Of a stretch of DNA of 64,000 bases, positions 49,142-59,082 are shown one piece after another (position 1 is the first letter of the stretch; every line of letters begins with the position of its first letter). The DNA comes from Pseudomonas sp. PDM14 (lineage in GTDB: Bacteria; Pseudomonadota; Gammaproteobacteria; Pseudomonadales; Pseudomonadaceae). Below the pieces are notes generated by a model. The model did no database searches and had not been told where the DNA came from. It saw only the letters and a program-made list of their open reading frames with translations. The DNA lies in NCBI RefSeq assembly GCF_014851905.1, contig NZ_JACVAQ010000001.1, positions 1,302,001 through 1,366,000 on the forward strand, read 5' to 3'. The translations under genes and the position numbers were made by a program.

Positions 49142-50290
49142 ATGAAGCGATTTCAGGTGCTCGATAGTTTTCGAGGGCTTTTCGCGCTAGCAGTGGTGAT
49201 CTATCACTCTCATGCACTGCTGAGTTTCACCGAGCTCACGTTCTTCAGGAACTCGTTCTATTTCGTGGAGTTCTTTTTCGTCTTGAGTGGCTTCGTGCTC
49301 TACCACAACTATGCCGGACGTCTGCACGACTGGGAGCAGGTCCGCCACTTTGCCATCACCCGCACCGCGCGTCTTTACCCGTTGCACGTGGTCATGCTGG
49401 CGGTATTCATCGGCATCGAATGCCTAAAAGTCTTGGCCGAGCACTACGGCATGACCTTCGGCAGCGCCAGCTTTACCGGGCCTCGCAGCACTGCCGAGAT
49501 AGCCCCCAATCTCCTGCTCCTGCAGTCCTGGTGGCCAGGATTCAATCCGCTGTCTTTCAACTATCCCGCCTGGAGCATCAGCATCGAGTACTACCTCTAC
49601 ATGCTGTTCGCCCTGATCATGGTGGTAGTGCCTGGCCAATCGCGACCGGTATTCAGCGCCATTGCGCTCTTCGCCTTCATCGCGCTGTACCTCAGGAGCG
49701 ACGTCCTGACAGAGGAAGCACTCAAGGGCCTCGGCTGCTTCTTCGCTGGCGTGCTGACCCATGCGCTCTACAGCAAGATCCAGCACTGGCGGCTCAGCCG
49801 TCCTGTCGCAACAGCACTGGAGGCGACGGTACTCGGCGCCATCGTGCTGGTTCTCAGCCTGGCGACGACGCCTCAGGACATTCTGCTCAGCACGCTGTTC
49901 TGCCTGGCGATACTGGTATTCGCCTTCGAATCCGGGGCCTGCTCAGCGCTGCTGGTGCATCGTCCGTTCAAATGGCTGGGAACACTGTCCTACTCGATCT
50001 ACATGACTCATGCGGCCTTGCTGTTCATGACATCGGCAGCCCTCATCGTGGCCGGGAAACTCACCGGTATGAACCTGCTGATCGAGCTGCCCAACCCAGC
50101 ATCCGGCGATGCCAGCCGCTACATCAACACCGGCTCCGCCCTCCTCAACAACCTGCTGGTGGTCCTGCAGCTGATCGGCGTGCTGATCATATCGAGCCTG
50201 ACCTATCGCTACATCGAGTTGCCGGGTATCGCGCTGGGCAAGCGCTGGAGCCGACGCCAAACAGGCATCGAGACCAAGCCCAGCCTGTAA
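49142..50290 (+). CDS. Acyltransferase 3 family membrane protein
   Basis: This 382-aa protein has about ten helices. It carries FRGLFALAVVIYHSHAL near the N-terminus, the catalytic-His loop of this family, and FVEFFFVLSGFVLYHNYA and YPAWSISIEYYLY. It lacks an SGNH domain. A second O-acyl decoration of the polymer is likely. Confidence 0.9.
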   Translation: MKRFQVLDSFRGLFALAVVIYHSHALLSFTELTFFRNSFYFVEFFFVLSGFVLYHNYAGRLHDWEQVRHFAITRTARLYPLHVVMLAVFIGIECLKVLAEHYGMTFGSASFTGPRSTAEIAPNLLLLQSWWPGFNPLSFNYPAWSISIEYYLYMLFALIMVVVPGQSRPVFSAIALFAFIALYLRSDVLTEEALKGLGCFFAGVLTHALYSKIQHWRLSRPVATALEATVLGAIVLVLSLATTPQDILLSTLFCLAILVFAFESGACSALLVHRPFKWLGTLSYSIYMTHAALLFMTSAALIVAGKLTGMNLLIELPNPASGDASRYINTGSALLNNLLVVLQLIGVLIISSLTYRYIELPGIALGKRWSRRQTGIETKPSL

Positions 50291-50435
50291 CCATAATTCG
50301 TGGCGGCGTGCGATAAAGCTGAAACACGCAGTTGATCAATGCCGCCCGTTCCAGCGCATCTGAAACCCATCGCCCGCCCATCCCCGGTACCATAGGAACC
50401 GCTGCAAAAACCTTTGCATATCAAGTAGTCGGGAT

Positions 50436-50804
50436 ATGAGTATGGTCAGGCTCGCTTCTATCACATGCTTTGCCGCCGTTCTGGTCGTCATCCTCTTCGC
50501 GGGGCTGCGCAGCGAACCGGTGCCCCAGGTGTTCAACCACCAGGATTGGCTGCACCACGCCGCCGCCTTCGCGGCCCTGGTATGCAGCGCGCGGCTGGCC
50601 TTTCCTCGCGTGCAGGCATTCTGGATGGTGCTCTACTGCCTGATGCTGGCGCTGCTGATCGAACTCGGCCAGGGCCTGCTGCCGATGCGCACCGCGTCGG
50701 TCGGCGACATGGTCGCCAACATCACCGGCGTCCTCATCGGGCTCATGGTGGCGGGCGGGATCAACCGGCAGATCGCGACGCGTCGGGTTGCTGACGAGGC
50801 CTAG
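50436..50804 (+). CDS. VanZ-like membrane protein
   Basis: This encodes 122 aa with three to four hydrophobic helices, DWLHHAAAFAALVCSARLAF and LLIELGQGLLPMRTASVGDMVAN. That matches the VanZ-like family, which is often found at the end of capsule or exopolysaccharide clusters. Its function is unknown. The stop is 11 bp from the end of the convergent ligase-like gene. Confidence 0.85.
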   Translation: MSMVRLASITCFAAVLVVILFAGLRSEPVPQVFNHQDWLHHAAAFAALVCSARLAFPRVQAFWMVLYCLMLALLIELGQGLLPMRTASVGDMVANITGVLIGLMVAGGINRQIATRRVADEA

Positions 50805-50814
50805 AGCGACGCGC

Positions 50815-52164
50815 TCAGCCCCGTGGTCGCGCCCGGCGCTCACGATAGTGATGATTGGCGAGCACGCCGATGGCACAGATCACCACGTATGTCGCCGCGT
50901 TGGCCGGGATCTGCAGGTTGAAGTCGGCGAGCGAGTGAATCAACAGTGCGACGATGCCCACACTGGCACCAAACCCCACGCCACTCCGGTAGACCGACTC
51001 GCGCAGCCACATGGCGCGTTGCGCCTGGTACAGCGCCCAGAGCACGAACAGTAGCAGCGGCAGGCTGCCCAGCACGCCGTACTCGATGACGAACTGCAGA
51101 TAGTCGTTGTGGGCATGGTCGAAGTGGTAGGCGATCTCCTCGCCGGCGACCCGCGGGAACACCACCTCGAAGGTGCCGGCGCCATGCCCGGCCAGCCAAT
51201 GCTCCCGCGCAAGTGGGATGGCCTGAGCGAACACATCGTCGCGCAACTCGTTGGCTTCTACCATCTGCCCATCGACCATCACGCTGTGAAACTGCGTATT
51301 GGTGATTCGATCAACCAGACGCTGCAGCCCAAAGTACTGGCTGACGATCAGCACATCGAGCAATACGAAGCTGGCCAGAATCACCGAATTGCGCAGGCGA
51401 TTGGCCTTGTCCGCCAGCAGGAACACCGCACCGACCAGTATCAGGCTGGCAAAGAACGCCGTGTTACCCATGCGCGAGTGACTCATCACCAGCGCGATCA
51501 TCATCAGGATCAGGGCCAGGCGCAGGCGCGCCTTCGGCCCGAGCAGCACCTCCAGCAGGTTGACCCAGCGAAACGGGCGCTCGTCGCGTAGCGCCAGTAA
51601 CAGGCCAATTCCGCAGGCCAGGGTCATTTCCAGATAGCCGGCCAGGTGATTGCGGTTGATGAACGTGCCGGTGGCATCGCCCAGGTAGCTGGTCTTGGCG
51701 ACGAGCAGCAGGCTCTCCACGCCCGACAGAGTCATCACCACGCCGAAGAACGCCTGGAACGTACCACTCACGGCCAGCGTCGCCAGCAGCAGGCTCAAGC
51801 GCTTGCGGGTGCGGAACAGGTCGACCACCAGCAGGAACAGCAGGCAGTACGCACATCCGAGCACCAGGCTCTGGAAGGTGCTGCCGCCGTCCACCGTCAG
51901 CCCCGCCAGCCATTGCACCAGCACCCAGACCTGGCAGAGCAGCAGCAGGCCGAGCATCGGCAACCCGGCCTTGAGCGTCGGGCCACTCTCGCGGTTGCGC
52001 CGCAGAGTGTTGATCGCCCAGCCGACGCCGAGCAACGCACACATCAGCACGAGCAGCGCAACGGACCAGTCGCGGTTGCTGCCAATCGGTAGCGGCAACC
52101 ACACTAGCAGTACCAGCGTGCCGACGATCAGCACACGCTCCAGGCATTTCGACGACAACGACAT
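50815..52164 (-). CDS. O-antigen ligase/polymerase family (Wzy_C) membrane protein
   Basis: This 449-aa protein has about twelve helices. The Wzy_C segment is clear: AGHGAGTFEVVFP followed by HFDHAHNDYLQFVIEYGVLG. The ATG at 52164 has AAGGA 8 bp upstream; earlier starts have no spacing for a ribosome site. It is on the opposite strand to the cluster and may act as a second polymerase or a ligase. Confidence 0.88.
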   Translation of the reverse strand: MSLSSKCLERVLIVGTLVLLVWLPLPIGSNRDWSVALLVLMCALLGVGWAINTLRRNRESGPTLKAGLPMLGLLLLCQVWVLVQWLAGLTVDGGSTFQSLVLGCAYCLLFLLVVDLFRTRKRLSLLLATLAVSGTFQAFFGVVMTLSGVESLLLVAKTSYLGDATGTFINRNHLAGYLEMTLACGIGLLLALRDERPFRWVNLLEVLLGPKARLRLALILMMIALVMSHSRMGNTAFFASLILVGAVFLLADKANRLRNSVILASFVLLDVLIVSQYFGLQRLVDRITNTQFHSVMVDGQMVEANELRDDVFAQAIPLAREHWLAGHGAGTFEVVFPRVAGEEIAYHFDHAHNDYLQFVIEYGVLGSLPLLLFVLWALYQAQRAMWLRESVYRSGVGFGASVGIVALLIHSLADFNLQIPANAATYVVICAIGVLANHHYRERRARPRG

Positions 52165-52507
52165 CAACGGCATCCTTGCTGGCTGTAACGGAGAGCCTGC
52201 ATGGCCCAATATGAATCGCAACGATTACCCGCAGAGCGCGGACACTAGCACCCACGTGTGACAGCGAGGCTGACAGGCCGCGGGCAGCGCATATCCTGCA
52301 CTGTTATCGAGCCCAGCGACATTAATTCACCACCAGAAGGCCGGCATCCCCGGCCTTCGGCGTTTCCGGCGTATGCGAAGCAAGAGCCATGCCCCGCCGC
52401 CCCTATGTCGAAACCCGGCAGCAGCTGATTGCAGCGCCATGACTTGGCCAGTATTATTGAAACTAATTCCCATCTGCACTTGAGGCGCATCGGCGCCGGA
52501 ACCTGCC
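52165..52507. other. Divergent intergenic region before the FecI-type sigma gene
   Basis: The region holds a strong hairpin (GAAGGCCGG at 52336-52344 with CCGGCCTTC at 52350-52358) without a T run. Near 52452-52470 there is an AT-rich island, TATTATTGAAACTAATTCC, in a position where a Fur box would be expected. The island agrees only weakly with the Fur consensus. Confidence 0.4.
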
Positions 52508-53041
52508 GTGTCCTCGACGCCACCGCTTGACGCTCCGTCGGTCCATTCTCTGTATGTCAGCCATTCGCGCTGGCTGCTCGGCTTCCTGCATCGTCGCCTG
52601 GGCAGCCGCTTCGATGCTGCCGACCTGCTGCAGGACACCTTCCTGCGCGTGCTGCTGCGCCCGCGCAGCTTCGATGGCCTCAGTGGCGAGCGTTCCTACC
52701 TGGCGACCATCGCCCGCGGCCTGTGCATCGACCATTGGCGGCGTCGACAGCTGGAACAGGCCTGGCTGGAATCCCTTGCCGCGCGCCCCGCACACCTGCA
52801 GGCATCGCCGGAACAGCGCGCGCTGATCATAGAAACCCTGCACGAAGTCGATGCCATGCTGCTGCGTCTGCCGAGCAAGGTACGCCAAGCCTTTCTCCTC
52901 GCGCGGATCGACGGCCTGCCGTACCGCAGCATCGCCGAGGAACTCGGGGTATCCGAGCGCATGGTGAAGAAATACCTGGCCCAGGCTTTCCTGCACTGCG
53001 CCGTGCTGGAGGCCGAGCTCGACGGCCTGCTGATCGAGTGA
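52508..53041 (+). CDS. FecI-type ECF sigma factor
   Basis: This encodes 177 aa from a GTG. Region 2 has AADLLQDTFLRVLLRPRSF and LATIARGLCIDHWRRRQLE. Region 4 has LPSKVRQAFLLARIDGLPYR and ELGVSERMVKKYLAQAF. With the following fecR- and TonB-receptor genes it forms a cell-surface signalling unit for iron-siderophore uptake. Confidence 0.92.
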   Translation: MSSTPPLDAPSVHSLYVSHSRWLLGFLHRRLGSRFDAADLLQDTFLRVLLRPRSFDGLSGERSYLATIARGLCIDHWRRRQLEQAWLESLAARPAHLQASPEQRALIIETLHEVDAMLLRLPSKVRQAFLLARIDGLPYRSIAEELGVSERMVKKYLAQAFLHCAVLEAELDGLLIE

Positions 53042-53046
53042 CGAAC

Positions 53047-54027
53047 ATGGCGCAGTCGGAGAAGAAACTCAGCCACGCCAGCCTGCAACAGGCGGCCAAC
53101 TGGTATGTGCTGCTGCACGACGAAAACAGCACCGCGCAGCAACGCGATCAGTGGCAGTTGTGGCTCGACCAGCATGGCGACCATCAGGACGCCTGGCGCT
53201 ACGTCGAACGCGTCGGCCAGCGCTTCGCACCACTGCAGGCCGAAGGCGAGCGTGACAGTGCGAGCCGCATGCTGCGCCACAGCGAACCCGGCCGCTTCAG
53301 TCGCCGCCAGGGTCTGAAGAGCCTGATGGTGCTGGGCGCCGGTTCGATGCTCGGCTGGAGCGCCTGGCGCAGTACGCCGCTGCCGCGCCTGGTCGGAAGC
53401 TGGACGGCGGACTTCGCCACGCGCACCGGGGAAACCCGCAAAACCGTGCTGGCCGACGGCACGCGCCTGTGGCTGAGCGCGATCAGCGCGGTGGATGCCG
53501 ACTTCAGCGCCGAGCAGCGCCTGCTGCGCCTGCACTTCGGTGAGGTGTTGATCGACACTGCCAAGGACCCGCGCCCGTTCCTCATCGACAGTGCCCAGGG
53601 ACGCATGCGCGCACTGGGCACGCGCTTCGGCGTCAAGCAGATGGACGACCTCACCCGCCTCAACGTCTACCAGGGCGCCGTCGAAGTCAGCACCCGCGAA
53701 AGCGGCAAGATCGAAGTCATCGACGCCGGGCATCAGGTCGACTTCACCCGCCTGGCGATCACCCAGCCCGGCCCGGCGCAGACCGCCGGTGAGTCCTGGG
53801 TCAATCAGGTGCTCGTCGCCGAGAACATGCCGCTCGGGCAACTGCTGGACGAGTTGAGCCGCTACCGCCACGGCTACCTCGGTTGCGACCCCGCCGTCGC
53901 CAGCCTGCCGGTGGTGGGGGCCTTCCCGCTCGACGACACCGACCAGGCCCTGCTGCTGCTCAGTGCGGCGCTGCCGGTTCGCGTGCAGCGCCTGATGCCC
54001 TGGTGGGTCAGCGTCGAACCGGCCTGA
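53047..54027 (+). CDS. FecR-type anti-sigma/signal transducer
   Basis: This 326-aa protein has an N-terminal DUF4880 region (ASLQQAANWYVLLHDENSTA). One membrane segment is preceded by twin arginines (RRQGLKSLMVLGAGSML, near residues 87-103), and a FecR periplasmic domain has ETRKTVLADGTRLWL and MRALGTRFGVKQ. It passes the receptor signal to the sigma factor. The start is 6 bp after the sigma-gene stop. Confidence 0.92.
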   Translation: MAQSEKKLSHASLQQAANWYVLLHDENSTAQQRDQWQLWLDQHGDHQDAWRYVERVGQRFAPLQAEGERDSASRMLRHSEPGRFSRRQGLKSLMVLGAGSMLGWSAWRSTPLPRLVGSWTADFATRTGETRKTVLADGTRLWLSAISAVDADFSAEQRLLRLHFGEVLIDTAKDPRPFLIDSAQGRMRALGTRFGVKQMDDLTRLNVYQGAVEVSTRESGKIEVIDAGHQVDFTRLAITQPGPAQTAGESWVNQVLVAENMPLGQLLDELSRYRHGYLGCDPAVASLPVVGAFPLDDTDQALLLLSAALPVRVQRLMPWWVSVEPA

Positions 54028-54130
54028 CCCTCCTGCAAAAAAATATTCTTTGGCAGTTCCCCTTTTTCCGTTTCGTTCGGTTTAACCCCCAACAGACACG
54101 CTCAATCACCGAATCGAAACTGGGGACATC

Positions 54131-56590
54131 ATGCCTTTGCCTGCCCACTTCACCGCCCGCTTCGCCCTGCGCCCTCTGGCACTCGCCCTGCCGGTCGCCC
54201 TGCTCGCACCGGCCCTGCTGCCGGCCGCCGTAGTCCACGCCGAAACCACGCAGCAGGCGCAGGCCGGCGAACGCCTCTACAGCATCGCGCCCGGCTCGCT
54301 GGGCAGCACGCTGACCGCGTTCAGCAACCAGGCCGGCATATTCCTCGCCGGACACAACGACCTGACCGCCGGCAAGACCAGCAAAGGCCTCAACGGCCGC
54401 TACACCGTCGCCCAGGGCCTGGCGCGCCTGCTCGAAGGCAGCGGCATCCAGGCCCTGGCGCAGAGCGGTGGAGGCTACGTGCTGCAACCGGCGCCGCAGA
54501 ACGGCGCGCTGCAACTGGATGCCACCTCGGTGATCGGCGCCAGCCTGAACGGCAATGGCCTGTCGGACGACCGCGGTTACAAAGCACCAGCCAGCCGCAC
54601 GGCGAGCAAGACCAGCACCTCGCTGGCGGAAACCCCGCGTTCAATCTCGGTGGTCACCCGCCAGCGCATGGAAGACCAGAAGTCGCAGACCCTCACCGAA
54701 GTCCTCGGCTACGTGCCGGGCATCTTCGCGCCGCCCTTCGCTGCCGGTGACGGCCTGGCCGGCGACCTGTTCTTCGTTCGCGGTTTCAACGCCACCGACT
54801 GGGGTTACGGCCTGCTGCGCGATGGTCTGCGGGTGCAGGGCAACCGCTACGACAGTACCAGCGAACCCTACGGCCTGGAGCGCGTGGAAGTGTTCCGCGG
54901 CCCGACATCGATTCTCTACGGCGAGAACGCGCCGGGCGGTGTGGTCAACATGGTCAGCAAGCGGCCGACCGCCGAACAGCGCGGCGAAGTACAGCTCACC
55001 TACGGTTCGAACAACCGCCGCCAGCTCGGCGTCGATGTATCCGGGCCGCTGACCGATGAAGGCAACGTACTCGGGCGCGTGGTGCTGCTCGGGCGCAACG
55101 CCGACACCCAGGTCGATCACCAGCCGGATGACCGCTTCTACTTCGCCCCGTCGCTGACCCTGAACCTCGCCGACAGCACCAGCCTGACGCTGCTCTCCAC
55201 CTACCAGCGCGACCGCACGCTGATGGAGCTGGGCTACCCGGCCGCCGGCACGCTGCTCGACAACCCCAACGGCAAGATCGACAAGAACACCCTGCTCGGC
55301 CACCCCGACTGGAACAAGTTCGAGCGGGAAATCTGGACCCTCGGCTACGAGTTCGCCCACCAGCTGAACGACACCTGGCAGTTCCGCCAGAACTCGCGCT
55401 ACATGCAATCGCGCATCGATCGCCGCGAGACCTGGCCGGGCGCACTGAACGGCGGTGGCTTCGGCACCAACGTCACCTACACCGCCTACGATCGCAGCAA
55501 CAAGTCGCTGGCTTACTCGCTGGACAACCAGTTCGAAGGCCACTTCGCCAGCGGCGAGGTCGATCACACCGTGCTGCTCGGCGCCAGCTTCGACCGCACC
55601 TCGTTCAACCAGAACTGGAAAGCCGGGTTTGGCGGCGTGATCAACGTTTTCGACCCGGTCTGGACCAGCACGCCGAACACCACGATCGCCGTGCAGAACG
55701 CCCAGCTCGACCAGGACATGTACGGCGCCTATAGCCAGCTGCAGAGCAAGTACGACAAGTGGATATTCCTCCTCGGTGGCCGCTTCGACCGGGTCAACAG
55801 CCAGTACCGCAACAAGCCCGGCACCACCAACGCGGCCGCCGACATCGACTACTGGGATAGCGATTTCACCTGGCAGACCGGCTTGATGTATCAGTTCGAC
55901 AACGGCGTGACGCCGTACATCAGCTACTCCACCGCCTTCGCCCCGACCCAGCAGACCACCAGCCGTTCGGGCCCGCTGGAGCCAACCACCGCCGAGCAGT
56001 ACGAAGTGGGCGTGAAGTACGAGCCGAAGGGCTGGAACACCTCCATGACCGCCTCGGTGTACGACCTGCGCAAACAGGATGACGTGATCTTCGACAGCCT
56101 TGCCAACGACTACCGCCAGGTCGGCGAGAGCCGCGCCAAGGGCGTGGAGCTGGAACTCAACAGCGACCTGAGCGAAAACCTCAACGTCACCGCGGCCTAC
56201 ACCTACACCGACTCACGCATCACCAAGGACGCACCGGGCTCGCTGCTCGAAGGTCACCAGATGACCGGCGTGCCACGCAATCAGGCCTCGGCCTGGGCCA
56301 CCTACCGCTTCCTCGACGGCATGCTCAAGGGCCTGCACGTTGGTGGCGGCGTGCGCCACTTCGACAGCACCTTCGCCTACACCGCCGCATCGCTGTATGG
56401 CACGCTGGACACCGGCGACGTGACCCTGGTCGACGCCGCCATCGGCTACACCCTCGACGAACACTGGTCGGCCGAGATCAACGCGAAGAACCTCTTCGAC
56501 CAGGAATACGTGGCCGGCTGCAACAACGCCGGGCGCTGCTACTGGGGTGAAGAACGCACCGTGCTGGGCAGCGTCTCGCTGCGCTGGTAA
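54131..56590 (+). CDS. TonB-dependent siderophore receptor with signalling domain
   Basis: This 819-aa outer-membrane receptor has a signal peptide ending near VVHAET. An STN signalling domain follows (LYSIAPGSLGSTLTAFSNQA onward, about residues 49-118), then a plug with ETPRSISVVTRQRMEDQKS and VFRGPTSILYGENAPGG, and a 22-strand-type barrel ending SVSLRW. The STN domain implies transcriptional signalling through the FecR/FecI pair just upstream. The ligand is unknown; a FpvA/FoxA-like ferric siderophore is expected. Confidence 0.94.
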   Translation: MPLPAHFTARFALRPLALALPVALLAPALLPAAVVHAETTQQAQAGERLYSIAPGSLGSTLTAFSNQAGIFLAGHNDLTAGKTSKGLNGRYTVAQGLARLLEGSGIQALAQSGGGYVLQPAPQNGALQLDATSVIGASLNGNGLSDDRGYKAPASRTASKTSTSLAETPRSISVVTRQRMEDQKSQTLTEVLGYVPGIFAPPFAAGDGLAGDLFFVRGFNATDWGYGLLRDGLRVQGNRYDSTSEPYGLERVEVFRGPTSILYGENAPGGVVNMVSKRPTAEQRGEVQLTYGSNNRRQLGVDVSGPLTDEGNVLGRVVLLGRNADTQVDHQPDDRFYFAPSLTLNLADSTSLTLLSTYQRDRTLMELGYPAAGTLLDNPNGKIDKNTLLGHPDWNKFEREIWTLGYEFAHQLNDTWQFRQNSRYMQSRIDRRETWPGALNGGGFGTNVTYTAYDRSNKSLAYSLDNQFEGHFASGEVDHTVLLGASFDRTSFNQNWKAGFGGVINVFDPVWTSTPNTTIAVQNAQLDQDMYGAYSQLQSKYDKWIFLLGGRFDRVNSQYRNKPGTTNAAADIDYWDSDFTWQTGLMYQFDNGVTPYISYSTAFAPTQQTTSRSGPLEPTTAEQYEVGVKYEPKGWNTSMTASVYDLRKQDDVIFDSLANDYRQVGESRAKGVELELNSDLSENLNVTAAYTYTDSRITKDAPGSLLEGHQMTGVPRNQASAWATYRFLDGMLKGLHVGGGVRHFDSTFAYTAASLYGTLDTGDVTLVDAAIGYTLDEHWSAEINAKNLFDQEYVAGCNNAGRCYWGEERTVLGSVSLRW

Positions 56591-56599
56591 GCCACGCCG

Positions 56600-56622
56600 G
56601 CCTGCCGCCAGGTGCGGCAGGC
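56600..56622. terminator. Hairpin after the TonB-receptor gene
   Basis: GCCTGCCGC (56600-56608) pairs perfectly with GCGGCAGGC (56614-56622) over a 5-base loop. There is no T run, so intrinsic termination is uncertain. Confidence 0.4.
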
Positions 56623-56629
56623 AAGACGC

Positions 56630-58987
56630 TCAGAACAAGCCCATCTGCCCATCGATCAGCGCGGTGAAGTCGTCGTCGACGAAGGGCAGGATGGCGTCCG
56701 CCACCGGTTGCAGCTGGCGCGTCACGTAGTGGTCGTAGTCGATCGGCGCGTGGCGGGTTTCCAGGGGTTCGGGGCCGGCCACGGTCATCAGGTAGCTGAT
56801 GCGCCCGCCGCGCTGGTATTGCTGCGGGCGGCCCTGGCGCACGTTGTACTCGTCGGCCAGGCGCGCGGCGCGCACGTGCGGCGGTACGTTGCGCTGGTAG
56901 TCGTCAAGGCGCCGGCGCAGGCGCTTGCGGTAGATCAATAGCTCGTCCAGTTCACCGGCCAGGGTGCGGCGCACGAAATCGCGCACGTACTCGCGGTGCG
57001 GCTGGCGGTTGAAGATCAACTGGTACAGCTCCTGCTGGAACTGCTGGGCCAGCGGCGACCAGTCGGTGCGCACGGTTTCCAGGCCCTTGTAGACCATCTC
57101 CTCGCTGCCATCGGCGAGGCGCTTGAGGCCGGCGTAGCGCTTCTTGCTGCCCTCCTCCGCGCCCCGAATGGTCGGCATCAGAAAGCGCCGGAAGTGCGTC
57201 TCGAATTGCAGTTCCAGCGCACTGTCGAGGCCGAATTCCTGTTGCAGGTGTTCGCGCCACCACTGGTTGACGTGCGCCACCAGCGCGCGGCCGATGCGCG
57301 CGGCGTCAGCCTCGTCGTGTGCGTGACCGAGCCAGACGAACGTCGAGTCGGTGTCGCCGTAGATCACCACGTGGCCCTGGGCTTCGATCAGCGCGCGGGT
57401 GCGGCGCATGATCTCGTGGCCGCGCAGGGTGATGGACGAGGCCAGCCGCGGGTCGAAGAAACGGCAACCGCTGGAGCCGAGCACGCCGTAGAAGGCATTC
57501 ATGATGATCTTCAGTGCCTGCGACAGCGGCGCGTTGCCCTCGCGCTTGGCCGCCTCGCGGCCCTCGGCCACGCGGGCGACGATGGCCGGCAGGCAGTGGC
57601 GGCTGCGGGAGAAACGCGCCCCGCGAAAGCCTGGCACCGAAGCACTTTCGTCGGGGTCGCGCAGGCCCTCGATCAGTCCCAGCGGGTCGATCAGGAAGGT
57701 GCGGATGATCGACGGATACAGGCTCTTGTAGTCCAGCACCAGCACCGAGTCATACAGGCCCGGCGAGGAATCCATGACGAAGCCGCCGGGGCTGGCCTCG
57801 GGCATGCGCTCGCCCTGGTTCGGCGCGACGAACCCCTGGCGGTGCATCAGCGGCATGTACAGGTGACAGAAGGCCGCCACCGAGCCGCCACTGCGATCCA
57901 CCGGCAGGCCGGTGACCGTGGCCCGCTCCAGAAGGAAGGTGAGCAGCTCGGTCTTGGCGAAGATCCGCGTGACCAGTTCGCAGTCCTTGAGGTTGTAGGT
58001 GGCCAGCGCCGGCTTGTCCTCGGCGAACATGCGGTTGATCTCGTCCATGCGCTGGTATGGCGTGTCGATGGCCTTGCCCTCGCCGAGCAGGGTCTGCGCG
58101 ACGTTCTCCAGGCTGAACGAGGGGAAGCTCCAGGTGGCCGAGCGCAGCGCCTCGATGCCGTCGATGATCCAGCGCCCGGCAGCCGCGGCGAAATAGTGGT
58201 TGCTGCTTTCGTGGGCGCGCCAGCCCATCACTTCGCCGCCACGCCCCAGACGCAGTGGCACCTTTAGCCGCTGCGAGTGCTCGTGCAGCACGCGCAGGTC
58301 GAACTGCACCAGGTTCCAGCCGATGATCGCATCCGGGTCATGGGCGGCGAACCAGTCGTTGAGGCGTTCCAGCAGCTGCCCGCGGCTGTCGCAATACTCG
58401 AGCGCGAAGTCCACCTGTGCCTGGCGGTTGGGTGGGCCGAGCATGTACACCTGACGCTGGCCGCAGCCTTCGAGGGCGATGGAATACAGCTCGCCGTGGG
58501 CGGTGGTTTCGATGTCCAGGGAGACCAGGCGCAGCGGCGGGCGGTAGTCCGGTGCCGGTTTCAGCTGCGCCTCGTGGAGCAGACCCGCGGCGTCCGCCAC
58601 GCCGCCGAACCACACCGGCGCGGTGATGAAGCGCTCCATCAGGTAGCGCTCCGGCGGGCGGATGTCGGCTTCGTAGATGTCCACACCGGCCTTGCGCAGC
58701 GGCTTGTCGAGGTTCATCAGCTGGCGGTGCTGGCGGCAGTACAGGCCGAGCACCGGGCGCTGGCGGAAGTCGCGCAGCCCCAGCGGACGCAGCTCCACAT
58801 CGCGCTCGCCACGCAGCGCCACCTCGGCCCGCGCCCGCTGCTCGGCAGGGATGAACGCCACCGAGGGTTGATACGGCAGGCGCACCTTGCGCGGGCCGTG
58901 ATCGGTGGCCAGCCAGAATTCGACTTCCGTGCCTGCGGGCGTGTCGCGCCAATGCCGGGTCAGGACGAAGCCCTGCTGTAGATCCAC
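56630..58987 (-). CDS. polB: DNA polymerase II (family B)
   Basis: This 785-aa enzyme starts at GTG. The exonuclease domain has [14 protein letters not shown] (ExoI) and [13 protein letters not shown] (ExoII). The polymerase domain has [16 protein letters not shown] (motif A), [15 protein letters not shown] (motif B) and [11 protein letters not shown] (motif C). The length matches E. coli Pol II (783 aa). It takes part in damage-tolerant synthesis and repair. Confidence 0.97.
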   Translation of the reverse strand: MDLQQGFVLTRHWRDTPAGTEVEFWLATDHGPRKVRLPYQPSVAFIPAEQRARAEVALRGERDVELRPLGLRDFRQRPVLGLYCRQHRQLMNLDKPLRKAGVDIYEADIRPPERYLMERFITAPVWFGGVADAAGLLHEAQLKPAPDYRPPLRLVSLDIETTAHGELYSIALEGCGQRQVYMLGPPNRQAQVDFALEYCDSRGQLLERLNDWFAAHDPDAIIGWNLVQFDLRVLHEHSQRLKVPLRLGRGGEVMGWRAHESSNHYFAAAAGRWIIDGIEALRSATWSFPSFSLENVAQTLLGEGKAIDTPYQRMDEINRMFAEDKPALATYNLKDCELVTRIFAKTELLTFLLERATVTGLPVDRSGGSVAAFCHLYMPLMHRQGFVAPNQGERMPEASPGGFVMDSSPGLYDSVLVLDYKSLYPSIIRTFLIDPLGLIEGLRDPDESASVPGFRGARFSRSRHCLPAIVARVAEGREAAKREGNAPLSQALKIIMNAFYGVLGSSGCRFFDPRLASSITLRGHEIMRRTRALIEAQGHVVIYGDTDSTFVWLGHAHDEADAARIGRALVAHVNQWWREHLQQEFGLDSALELQFETHFRRFLMPTIRGAEEGSKKRYAGLKRLADGSEEMVYKGLETVRTDWSPLAQQFQQELYQLIFNRQPHREYVRDFVRRTLAGELDELLIYRKRLRRRLDDYQRNVPPHVRAARLADEYNVRQGRPQQYQRGGRISYLMTVAGPEPLETRHAPIDYDHYVTRQLQPVADAILPFVDDDFTALIDGQMGLF

Positions 58988-59082
58988 CTGTACGACCTCG
59001 AAACGCTATTTCTCGGGCGGGATTCTACGTTGCCCGGCGGCCGCTGCGGCCTTTCCCGCATGCGCCGCCGACATCCGCCCTC

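Noticed and set aside
52452..52470. A Fur-box candidate upstream of the FecI-type sigma gene
   Set aside because: Only about 9 of 19 bases agree with the consensus by my count, so it is mentioned only as an AT-rich island.
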